Shown: positions 44,455-51,521 of the stretch, piece by piece
Layout of the letters: each line of letters starts with the position of its first letter
Position numbering within the stretch: the stretch's first letter is position 1
DNA from: Diaphorobacter nitroreducens
GTDB taxonomy: Bacteria > Pseudomonadota > Gammaproteobacteria > Burkholderiales > Burkholderiaceae_C
Direction of reading: 5' to 3'
DNA length: 64,000 bases
Assembly: GCA_003755025.1 (NCBI GenBank)
Contig: RJVL01000006.1
Coordinates: 186,001 to 250,000, forward strand
Notes under the pieces: generated by a model
The model's database searches: none
Seen by the model: only the letters and a program-made list of their open reading frames with translations
Told to the model about the DNA's origin: nothing
Translations under genes and position numbers: made by a program

Positions 44455-45588
44455 ATGCATCCTCCCCTTTCTTGCAGCCTGCGATTGCAGCGGCGCGCCC
44501 TGTTGAAGGCGGCGGGCGCTGCCTGCGCCATCGGCGCAGCGGCATATGCGCCCGTGGCGCGGGCGCAGGAGCAACGCGCTCTCGCAGTCACACAGATCGT
44601 GGATCTGTCGCCACAGAACCAGGACGTCAGCCGTGACTTCCTGATCGGGTCCCGGGCTGCATGGACGGACCTGAACGCTCGTGGCGGCGGCATTCGCGGC
44701 CGCTCCGTCCAGCATGTGGTGGTGGAGACCGACGGGTCGGCTGCCGCAGTTCGCACGGCGTGGAAGGCGGCATACGACAACGCCGCGTGTGTGGCATTGT
44801 CCGGGTGCGTGGGGGACAGCACGGCGGCCGCCATCGCCACCCTTCAGACGGGCGAGGCCGCACTGGCCCACCTGGCACCGTGGCTCCTGCGGCAATGGAA
44901 GGACGACAGCGACACCGTCTTTCCCATCTTTCCCAATTACCGGGCCCAGATGACCCATGCCATTCGCTCTCTCGCGGTCATGGGAGTGCAACAGGCGGGT
45001 GCGGTCTACGCCAATGCGACACTCCAGCAGCAGTTGCAGGGTCTGGTCACCGAAGTGGGCAAGGCCATGGGGTTGCGCATCCAGCCCCTCTCGCCCCAGG
45101 AGCAACGCGGAATTCCCCCCGCCATCGTGCTGTTCATCGGGGGCACTCCGGAGCTTCACGAATATGTAAGACACCTGACCCTGCCCCAGGGCCGGCAATG
45201 CTATGTAGTGGCCCTTGCCGATGCGAATCTGCAGGTGCTGGCGCAGTTGGGTGGCATTCCGCGCGGCATTTCCGTCATCGCCACGCAACCGGTTCCCTTG
45301 GTGTCGCACGGCATGTCCATCGTGCGCAACTACCGCGAGGTCATGGCCAAGCTCTACGACGAGCCCCCCTCGCCCCAGGGGCTGGCGGGCTTCATCGCCG
45401 CACGGTATACCGCAGAGGTGCTGCAGTCGGTGACCGGGCCGGTCACACGCGCCAGCGTTCTCGCCGCGTTGCGTAAACGCGTAGAAATCCAGGTCGGCGG
45501 CTACCTGGTGGCCTACGAAGACAGACGCCTGGCCAATACCCACGTCACACAAAGCATGCTCACGGCCGACGGACGCATCGTGGGCTGA
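44455..45588 (+). CDS. Orphan ABC-type periplasmic binding protein (amino-acid type fold)
   Basis: 377 residues. The N-terminus has a twin-arginine-like signal (QRRALLKAAGAACAIGAAAY), with cleavage near ARA-QEQ. The mature part is a type I periplasmic-binding fold as in Leu/Ile/Val-binding proteins: AVTQIVDLSPQNQDVSRDFL, then AALSG-like CVALSGCVGDSTAAA, and AGFIAARYTAEVLQSV near the end. No permease or ATPase gene adjoins it, so it may serve a distant transporter or act as a sensor. It lies 31 bases after the fasciclin gene and 84 bases before ppx, on the same strand. The ligand is unknown. Confidence 0.82.
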   Translation: MHPPLSCSLRLQRRALLKAAGAACAIGAAAYAPVARAQEQRALAVTQIVDLSPQNQDVSRDFLIGSRAAWTDLNARGGGIRGRSVQHVVVETDGSAAAVRTAWKAAYDNAACVALSGCVGDSTAAAIATLQTGEAALAHLAPWLLRQWKDDSDTVFPIFPNYRAQMTHAIRSLAVMGVQQAGAVYANATLQQQLQGLVTEVGKAMGLRIQPLSPQEQRGIPPAIVLFIGGTPELHEYVRHLTLPQGRQCYVVALADANLQVLAQLGGIPRGISVIATQPVPLVSHGMSIVRNYREVMAKLYDEPPSPQGLAGFIAARYTAEVLQSVTGPVTRASVLAALRKRVEIQVGGYLVAYEDRRLANTHVTQSMLTADGRIVG

Positions 45589-45672
45589 GACGTGGCCGCC
45601 CTGCAGTCGTTTTCTCCCCGGCGCCGATGCTATGCTGCACCGCTGGAAAACCTGCGCACAACGTGCATCCCC

Positions 45673-47154
45673 ATGCAAGATGGAATACTGCTGGCAGCCG
45701 TGGATCTGGGCTCCAATAGCTTTCGCCTGGAAATCGGCCGCCTCGAACACGGGCAGATCCGCCGTGTCGAATACCTGAAAGAAACCGTTCGCCAGGGCGG
45801 CGGCCTCGATGAGGACCGCAACCTCACGCAGGACGCCATGCAGCGTGGCTGGGATTGCCTTGCCCGGTTTGCAGAGCGGCTTGCAGGTTTTCCAGCTGCT
45901 CAGGTCCGTGCGGTGGCGACGCAAACCTTGCGCGAGGCACGCAACCGGGAAGAATTCATTACCCGAGGAAGCCGGATTCTGGGCTTTCCCATCGACGTCG
46001 TATCCGGGCCTGAGGAGGCGCGGCTCATCTACCAAGGCGTGGCAAGACTGCTGCCGCAATCCGACGAAAAGCGCCTGGTCGTGGACATCGGCGGACGCTC
46101 GACGGAATTGATTCTGGGGCAGCAGTTCACGCCAGGTACCGTAGCGTCCTACCGCGTGGGCAGCGTGGCTTGGTCTGCCCGCTACTTCGCTGACGGTTCC
46201 TTCACGCGCCACGCTTTCGAAGCCGCTGAGATCGCCGCCAAGGCCGTGCTGGACGAGGCGATGGACAGTTACCGGCGCCAGACGTGGGATGTGGCCTATG
46301 GCTCATCAGGCACCGTCGGGGCCGTTGGCTCCATCCTTGCTGCCGCCGGCGGTGAGGAGGGTGTGATCCGCCGGGAGGGCCTCGACTGGCTGCAGGACCA
46401 GTTGATGCGTGCGCGCCATGTAGACCGCCTGCGACTGGACGGCCTCAAGGACGACCGCAAGGCGGTGATTGGAGGGGGCGTCAGCATCGTGCGTGCGATC
46501 TTTGATCTGCTGGATATCGAACGCATGACCGTGGCCCAAGGCGCCCTGCGCCAAGGTGCCCTCTACGATCTTCTGGACCGCGACCAGCCCGAAACGGATT
46601 TGCGCTCAGCTACCGTGCGCTCGCTCATGCACCGTTTTACAGTGGACCACGCCCATGCCGAGCGCGTTGCCGAACTGGCCTGCCGCCTGTTCCGCGAGGC
46701 TTCCCCGCAAGGCAGCGAACGTGCCGCCCGCAAGCTCGGCTGGGCCGCCTGCCTGCACGAGATCGGATGCCGCATTTCACACAGCGACTACCACCATCAC
46801 GGCGCCTACATCCTGGACCATACGGATGCAGCCGGCTTTGCCTTGCCCGAACTGCACCATCTGGGGCTCCTGGTGCTGGGCCACCGGGGGAAGGTGCGCA
46901 AGCTGGAAGCCGCGAATCTCGCCGATCCGGTCTTTGCCTTGCAGCTCATGTGCCTGCGCGCAGCAGTGGCCCTCTGCCACGCGCGGCGCCCTCCAGACGT
47001 AGAAGGTATCCATCTGCAGGTGGAAGGCCGCCGCTGTACCGTGCAGTCGCGCACCGGCTGGGCAGCGGCCTATCCGCAGTCTGCACACCTGCTGCGGGAA
47101 GAATCCGATGCCTGGCAAAAAACGCCATGGGAATTCGTGACCGAGCTTTCTTGA
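45673..47154 (+). CDS. ppx: Exopolyphosphatase (Ppx/GppA family)
   Basis: 493 residues. Releases phosphate from polyphosphate chain ends. The start at 45673 (MQDGILLAAVDLGSNSFRLE) gives the actin-like fold motif DLGSNSFRLEI. LVVDIGGRSTELILG is the second phosphate loop. GSSGTVGAVGSILAAAGGEE and IGGGVSIVRAIFDLL belong to the ATPase-like core; the C-terminal half (about 310-493) is HD-like (RFTVDHAHAERVAELACRLF, SHSDYHHHGAYIL). GppA activity cannot be excluded. It is grouped with ppk and the Pho genes and may be read from the fasciclin promoter. Confidence 0.93.
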   Translation: MQDGILLAAVDLGSNSFRLEIGRLEHGQIRRVEYLKETVRQGGGLDEDRNLTQDAMQRGWDCLARFAERLAGFPAAQVRAVATQTLREARNREEFITRGSRILGFPIDVVSGPEEARLIYQGVARLLPQSDEKRLVVDIGGRSTELILGQQFTPGTVASYRVGSVAWSARYFADGSFTRHAFEAAEIAAKAVLDEAMDSYRRQTWDVAYGSSGTVGAVGSILAAAGGEEGVIRREGLDWLQDQLMRARHVDRLRLDGLKDDRKAVIGGGVSIVRAIFDLLDIERMTVAQGALRQGALYDLLDRDQPETDLRSATVRSLMHRFTVDHAHAERVAELACRLFREASPQGSERAARKLGWAACLHEIGCRISHSDYHHHGAYILDHTDAAGFALPELHHLGLLVLGHRGKVRKLEAANLADPVFALQLMCLRAAVALCHARRPPDVEGIHLQVEGRRCTVQSRTGWAAAYPQSAHLLREESDAWQKTPWEFVTELS

Positions 47155-47173
47155 TCTGATGGCGCCGCAACAT

Positions 47174-47202
47174 AAAACGATATAAACTGTTTATATCGTT
47201 TT
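47174..47202. promoter_or_regulatory. Perfect 13-bp inverted repeat before the RHH-like gene (putative operator)
   Basis: AAAACGATATAAA-CTG-TTTATATCGTTTT: exact arms with a 3-base spacer, ending 17 bases before the ATG at 47220. It would overlap the promoter or leader, so binding there would repress. Read as RNA it could also form an A+U hairpin followed by U's at the end of ppx. Confidence 0.7.
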
Positions 47203-47219
47203 TCAGTCAGGCAAGGTAT

Positions 47220-47654
47220 ATGGCACGAACTCCCGCTACCGACACAGCGGCCCCGGCCGCGCAGGCCCCTGCTCCAGCTCCGGCAAAAGATCTGGCAACA
47301 GAAGCGCCAGCGGCTTCGCCGAAGAGGTCGCCGGCAAAGCCTTCCAAGGCACACGTAAAAGCGCCCCTCAAGGCGGCCACCAAGGCAGCACCATCTGTGG
47401 CCGACAAAGAAAAAGACATGAAGGCCAAGAAGCCCAAGCTGGTGCGCGATAGCTTCACCATCCCGAAGGACGAGTACGCCGTCATCGAAACGCTGAAGGA
47501 ACGCACGGCCCGCTTGTCGACACCTGCCAAGAAGAGCGAGTTACTGCGGGCCGGCCTCAAGGTATTGTCGCAACTGGACGATGCCACCCTGCAAAAGGCA
47601 ATGCAGTCCATACCCGCAATCAAGACCGGGCGCCCTAAGTCGGACAAGAAATAG
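47220..47654 (+). CDS. Ribbon-helix-helix-like protein with Lys/Ala/Pro-rich N-terminal tail
   Basis: 144 residues, not recognised by name. Residues 1-72 are almost only Ala, Pro, Lys and Ser, like histone H1-type tails. Residues about 75-120 (VRDSFTIPKDEYAVIETLKE, then TPAKKSELLRAGLKVLSQLD) have the strand-helix-helix pattern of ribbon-helix-helix DNA-binding proteins. The end is basic (KTGRPKSDKK). The start is fixed by its position 17 bases after a perfect inverted repeat, which suggests autoregulation. It lies between ppx and the convergent sixA. Roles in DNA compaction or in regulating its polyphosphate neighbours are open guesses. Confidence 0.7.
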   Translation: MARTPATDTAAPAAQAPAPAPAKDLATEAPAASPKRSPAKPSKAHVKAPLKAATKAAPSVADKEKDMKAKKPKLVRDSFTIPKDEYAVIETLKERTARLSTPAKKSELLRAGLKVLSQLDDATLQKAMQSIPAIKTGRPKSDKK

Positions 47655-47705
47655 TCTGCTTTGCAAGGCAGGTTGGAAGATCGCCTGCCCTGTCCTGCGC
47701 TCCAG

Positions 47706-48170
47706 CTACAGGAATTCGGGCGATTGCACCGCAAGCAGGATGGTCTCGCTGGCATCCTGTCGTTGCCGATGGCGCAGCCACCACACAGCTCCCTTGCGGA
47801 TGGAACATTCATCGGCACGCAATCCCAGGAGCCGCGCCACCGTTTGCCCCAGCATTGGCTGATGGCCCACTACCAGCACTGCCCCCCGCGAACGCGGCCA
47901 CTGGGCCAGTTCCAGTAGCTCATCGGGTTGTCCGCCGGGCAACAGTTCTGCACGCAGCTTGTATTTGCGGCCCAGTGCTTTTGCGGTCTGCTCAGTACGC
48001 CGTGCGGGGCTGGCAAGCACGCGCAATCCGTCGGGCAGTTGGCGATCGAGCCACACCGCCATGCGCGCCGCCTGTTTTTCGCCACGCTGCGTCAGCGGCC
48101 GGTCCAGGTCGTCTTCGTTCTCACCGGCATTTTCCGCCTCGGCATGGCGCCAAAGTATGAGATCCGTCAT
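47706..48170 (-). CDS. sixA: Phosphohistidine phosphatase SixA
   Basis: 154 residues. Histidine phosphatase family. The start at 48170 (MTDLILWRHAEAENAGENED) puts the catalytic RHAEAE at residues 8-13. LASPARRTEQTA and VLVVGHQPMLGQTVARLLG carry the second arginine and histidine of the active site. SixA removes phosphate from phosphohistidine in phosphorelay proteins. Its ATG overlaps the ppk stop by 4 bases, so it is coupled to ppk and may share its Pho control. Confidence 0.92.
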   Translation of the reverse strand: MTDLILWRHAEAENAGENEDDLDRPLTQRGEKQAARMAVWLDRQLPDGLRVLASPARRTEQTAKALGRKYKLRAELLPGGQPDELLELAQWPRSRGAVLVVGHQPMLGQTVARLLGLRADECSIRKGAVWWLRHRQRQDASETILLAVQSPEFL

Positions 48171-50338
48171 GCGCTTTCTTTCCGGGGCACGGGCGCAGCT
48201 ACGGGGGCGTAGCGCGCCATCAGGGCATTTTGGGCTCCCGCGCCATCCAGCACATGCGGCGCGCGGGAATAACTGCCATCGCTCTCCAGGCTCCACGCAT
48301 CACGGTTGTCGTGCAGGTAGGCCACAAGGCATTCGTCAATGATGCGCTGGCGCAGCTTCTTGTCCGTCACCGGCCACGCCAGTTCCACGCGGCGCAGCAT
48401 GTTGCGGTTCATCCAATCGGCGCTGGACAGGTAAAGGTCTTCCCGCGTACCGCTGCGGAAGTAAAACACGCGCGTGTGCTCCAGGAAGCGACCGATGACG
48501 GAACGCACCCGGATGTTCTCCGTGGCGCCCGCCACCTGTGCGGGGAGGATGCATGCGCCGCGCACGATGAGGTCCACGCTTGCGCCACGCTGGCCCGCAC
48601 GGATGAGCGCCTGCACCAATGCCTCATCGGTCAGCGCGTTCATCTTGGCGACGATGCGGCCGCCCTCGCCGCGCTCAGCCGCCAGCCCTGCCTGCTCAAT
48701 TTGCTCCAACAGGAACGAGTGCAGGTCGAAGGGCGCCATGACCAACTGCTTCAACGGTGGCAGCCGGTTCTGATTGGCCAGATGGTCAAAGACGAGATCC
48801 ATGTCCGCCGTCAGGTCCGCATCCGCCGTCAGATAGCTTAGATCGGTGTAGAGCCGGGCCGTGCGTGGGTTGTAATTGCCAGTGGACAGGTGCCCGTAGC
48901 GCCGCAGGCGCCCTCCTTCGCGGCGCGTCACCAAGAGCATCTTGGCATGGGTCTTCAAGCCCACGACGCCATACACCACCTGCGCGCCGATGGACTCCAG
49001 CGCTTCGGCCCAGTTGATGTTGGCCTCCTCGTCAAAGCGTGCCTTCAGTTCCACGACTGCCGTCACCTCCTTGCCGCGACGCACCGCCTCACGCAGGAGC
49101 TCCATGAGTTCCGAATCCGAGCCCGTGCGATAGATAGTTTGCTTGATGGCCAGCACCTGCGGATCGTTGACCGCTTCGCGCAGGAATGCCAGCACTCCGT
49201 CAAAACTCTCGAAAGGCTGGTGGATGAGCAGGTCTCTGCGGCGCAGCTCCGCCATGATGGAGCTGGAGCGCGGCAATTGCACTGGCCATGCCGCGCTCCA
49301 CGCAGGGAACAGCAAGGCTGGCACATTAATCAGTTCCACCATCTGCACCAACCGCACCAAGTTGACGGGGCCATGCACCCGATACAGCGCCGCGGCAGGC
49401 AGAGCGAACTGGGATTGCAGGAATTCGGCCAGAAATCGCGAGCAACCGGAAGAAACCTCCAGGCGCACCGCTTGACCGAAGTGCCGCTGCTGCAGTCCCT
49501 GCCGCAGGGCGGTGCGCAGGTTGCGCACGTCTTCCTCATCCACAGCGAGGTCCGAGTGACGGGTGACGCGGAACTGCGAAAATTCGTACACCTCGCGGCC
49601 CGGAAACAGGTCCGCCAGGTGCGTGCGGATGATGCTGGAGAGGCTGACGAACTGCATGCCCGTGGGCGCCACATGTGCGGGCAGGCGCATGATGCGCGGC
49701 AATACGCGCGGCACTTTGACAATGGCGATCTCGTTTTCACGCCCGAAGGCATCGCTGCCGCGCAGGCGCACGATGAAGTTCAGGGATTTGTTCGCCACTT
49801 GGGGAAATGGGTGCGCCGGATCCAACCCCACCGGAATGAGCAGCGGGCGCACATCGCGCTGGAAATACTCACGCACCCACCGCCGCTGCGCCGCCGTGCG
49901 CTCGCCATGCGAGACCATGCGTATGCCCTGCGCGGCAAACGCGGGAATCAGCGAATGGTTGTACAGGGCGTATTGCCGCTCGACCAGATCGTGGGCTTTG
50001 CGTGCCAGCGCCTCAAACGAATGCAGGCTGTAGCCTTGCTTGGCTTCACCACCGTCCGCCGCGGCAAGATGGGCAGCGGCACGTACTTCGAAGAACTCAT
50101 CAAGGTTGGAAGAAACGATGCACAGGTAGCGCAACCGCTCCAGCAGCGGCACGTCTTCCCGCATCGCCCAGTCCAGCACCCGTTCATTGAAAGCGAGAAT
50201 GCTGTGGTCACGGTCCAGCAACGGCACGCCACCCACGGGAACCGGCAGAGCGGCGGCGGCCCCCTTCTTTTCCACGCCGGTATCCGGTTCCTCGTCGATC
50301 TGGCGAGAGACAGCGGACGGAGTCACGGAAGAGGACAT
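48167..50338 (-). CDS. ppk: Polyphosphate kinase 1
   Basis: 723 residues. Makes polyphosphate from ATP. The N-terminal domain begins LLDRDHSILAFNERVLDWA (family standard NRELSWLxFN equivalent) and continues LRYLCIVSSNLDEFFEVR. The two phospholipase-D-like domains carry the catalytic histidines in GLKTHAKMLLVTRR and the downstream YGHLSTGNYN; SADWMNRNMLRRVE is near the C-terminus. A Pho box lies 46 bases upstream. sixA overlaps its 3' end. ppk, ppx and the Pho operon are grouped in many Burkholderiales. Confidence 0.96.
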   Translation of the reverse strand: MSSSVTPSAVSRQIDEEPDTGVEKKGAAAALPVPVGGVPLLDRDHSILAFNERVLDWAMREDVPLLERLRYLCIVSSNLDEFFEVRAAAHLAAADGGEAKQGYSLHSFEALARKAHDLVERQYALYNHSLIPAFAAQGIRMVSHGERTAAQRRWVREYFQRDVRPLLIPVGLDPAHPFPQVANKSLNFIVRLRGSDAFGRENEIAIVKVPRVLPRIMRLPAHVAPTGMQFVSLSSIIRTHLADLFPGREVYEFSQFRVTRHSDLAVDEEDVRNLRTALRQGLQQRHFGQAVRLEVSSGCSRFLAEFLQSQFALPAAALYRVHGPVNLVRLVQMVELINVPALLFPAWSAAWPVQLPRSSSIMAELRRRDLLIHQPFESFDGVLAFLREAVNDPQVLAIKQTIYRTGSDSELMELLREAVRRGKEVTAVVELKARFDEEANINWAEALESIGAQVVYGVVGLKTHAKMLLVTRREGGRLRRYGHLSTGNYNPRTARLYTDLSYLTADADLTADMDLVFDHLANQNRLPPLKQLVMAPFDLHSFLLEQIEQAGLAAERGEGGRIVAKMNALTDEALVQALIRAGQRGASVDLIVRGACILPAQVAGATENIRVRSVIGRFLEHTRVFYFRSGTREDLYLSSADWMNRNMLRRVELAWPVTDKKLRQRIIDECLVAYLHDNRDAWSLESDGSYSRAPHVLDGAGAQNALMARYAPVAAPVPRKESA

Positions 50339-50383
50339 GGGAGCACACAGAAGAAGAAGTGACTGCCAGTATTCGCCATGCCA

Positions 50384-50401
50384 ATGACAAATTCATGACA
50401 T
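50384..50401 (-). promoter_or_regulatory. Pho box of ppk
   Basis: On the minus strand ATGTCAT-GAAT-TTGTCAT: two 7-base units with a 4-base spacer. AATACT (50368-50373, minus strand) 10 bases downstream is a fair -10 box. Confidence 0.8.
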
Positions 50402-50453
50402 TGACTTGTTTCTGTCATGCGTTGCTCGGGATACCTTTCCGAAGGCGTACTCG

Positions 50454-51290
50454 TCAATGTCCCAGGAAGTGCTTCCGGTAGCGAGGGGGCAGATCCACCA
50501 GGCGCATCAGCATGGGCAGGTCGGCGGTGTTGAAATCCGGGTCCCAGGCAGGCGCTCCCAGAATCTTGGCACCCAGGCGCAAATAGCCCTTGATCAACGC
50601 TGGCGGCTCCACATCCATGCTGCTGTCCAGGTGCTCGACAGGCAGCGGCAAGCGGGGCAAGACATGGTATTCGATGGGCGCGAGATGCGTCTGGCGCAAT
50701 TGGTGCCAGATGCTGGCGGCCACGTCGCCCGTGACAATGCCGCCGTGCAGCATCGGGATGCTGGCGCAGCCGATCATCGTGTCCAGCCGGTTGCGGGCCA
50801 TGAAGTCCGCCAGTGCGCCCCACAGCGCAAGAATGACGCCACCATGGCGATGGTCGGGGTGAACGCAACTGCGGCCCAGTTCCACCATGCGCTCACGCAG
50901 GCCGCGCAGGCGCGTTAGGTCGAACTCAGTATCGCTATACGTGCTGCCCACGCGCTGGGCCTGCGCAGGCGTCAAGACCCGGTAGGTGCCGATCACTTGC
51001 CGCGACTGCGTGTCGCGCACCAGCAGATGCTCACAGTAGTCGTCAAAGAGGTCCACATCATGGCCGGGCAGCGCGGTCTGCAGACGTGCACCCATTTCCG
51101 AAGCGAAGACATCGAATCTCAACCGCTGCGCTTCGCGGACTTCATCGAGATGCCGCGCCCAGGCCACCTCCACACCGCCGTGCGGCGCTGCACCGTGGCC
51201 CACACCTTCCGCGCTGCGTGGGCGGTGAAGTGACCCCCTGGGAAGGGTCACGGGGCTCAAGGGCATGGTGGGGTTCGGCAAGTCGCTCAT
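50454..51290 (-). CDS. olsB: OlsB-like GNAT acyltransferase (ornithine N-acyltransferase family)
   Basis: 278 residues. The start at 51290 (MSDLPNPTMPLSPVTLPRGS) has AGGAG upstream. The family core is LRFDVFASEMGARL, DDYCEHLLVRD, VIGTYRVLTPAQA, VELGRSCVHPDHRHGGVILA (acyl-carrier contact) and IGCASIPMLHG. OlsB joins a 3-hydroxy fatty acid to ornithine in making phosphorus-free ornithine lipids. The second enzyme OlsA is not in view. In rhizobia these lipids are induced by phosphate shortage; the gene lies just upstream of ppk here, but I find no Pho box before it. Other GNAT roles remain possible. Confidence 0.78.
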   Translation of the reverse strand: MSDLPNPTMPLSPVTLPRGSLHRPRSAEGVGHGAAPHGGVEVAWARHLDEVREAQRLRFDVFASEMGARLQTALPGHDVDLFDDYCEHLLVRDTQSRQVIGTYRVLTPAQAQRVGSTYSDTEFDLTRLRGLRERMVELGRSCVHPDHRHGGVILALWGALADFMARNRLDTMIGCASIPMLHGGIVTGDVAASIWHQLRQTHLAPIEYHVLPRLPLPVEHLDSSMDVEPPALIKGYLRLGAKILGAPAWDPDFNTADLPMLMRLVDLPPRYRKHFLGH

Positions 51291-51521
51291 TGGGCACTCC
51301 TGATGTCGCAAGGACCACGCGTGCCTGCCCGAAGATGCCGGAGCACCGCATTCCTTGGACATGACTGTGCATACGGCCCGTGACGGCGCGGTGTCGCCTT
51401 CGTGGCGACTTTGTGTCATGGGACTAACCCTGCCAAAAAGAGATGGCCGAAAACGCCCCGCCGCGAATACAATTTGCTACAAATCAGGATTTCCAACGTC
51501 ACCATCTTCGGACTGCTGTCC

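Noticed and set aside
51360-51425. Possible Pho box between olsB and the GGDEF-EAL gene
   Set aside because: Single TGTCAT-like units are present, but no second unit lies at the 11-base repeat spacing in either direction.
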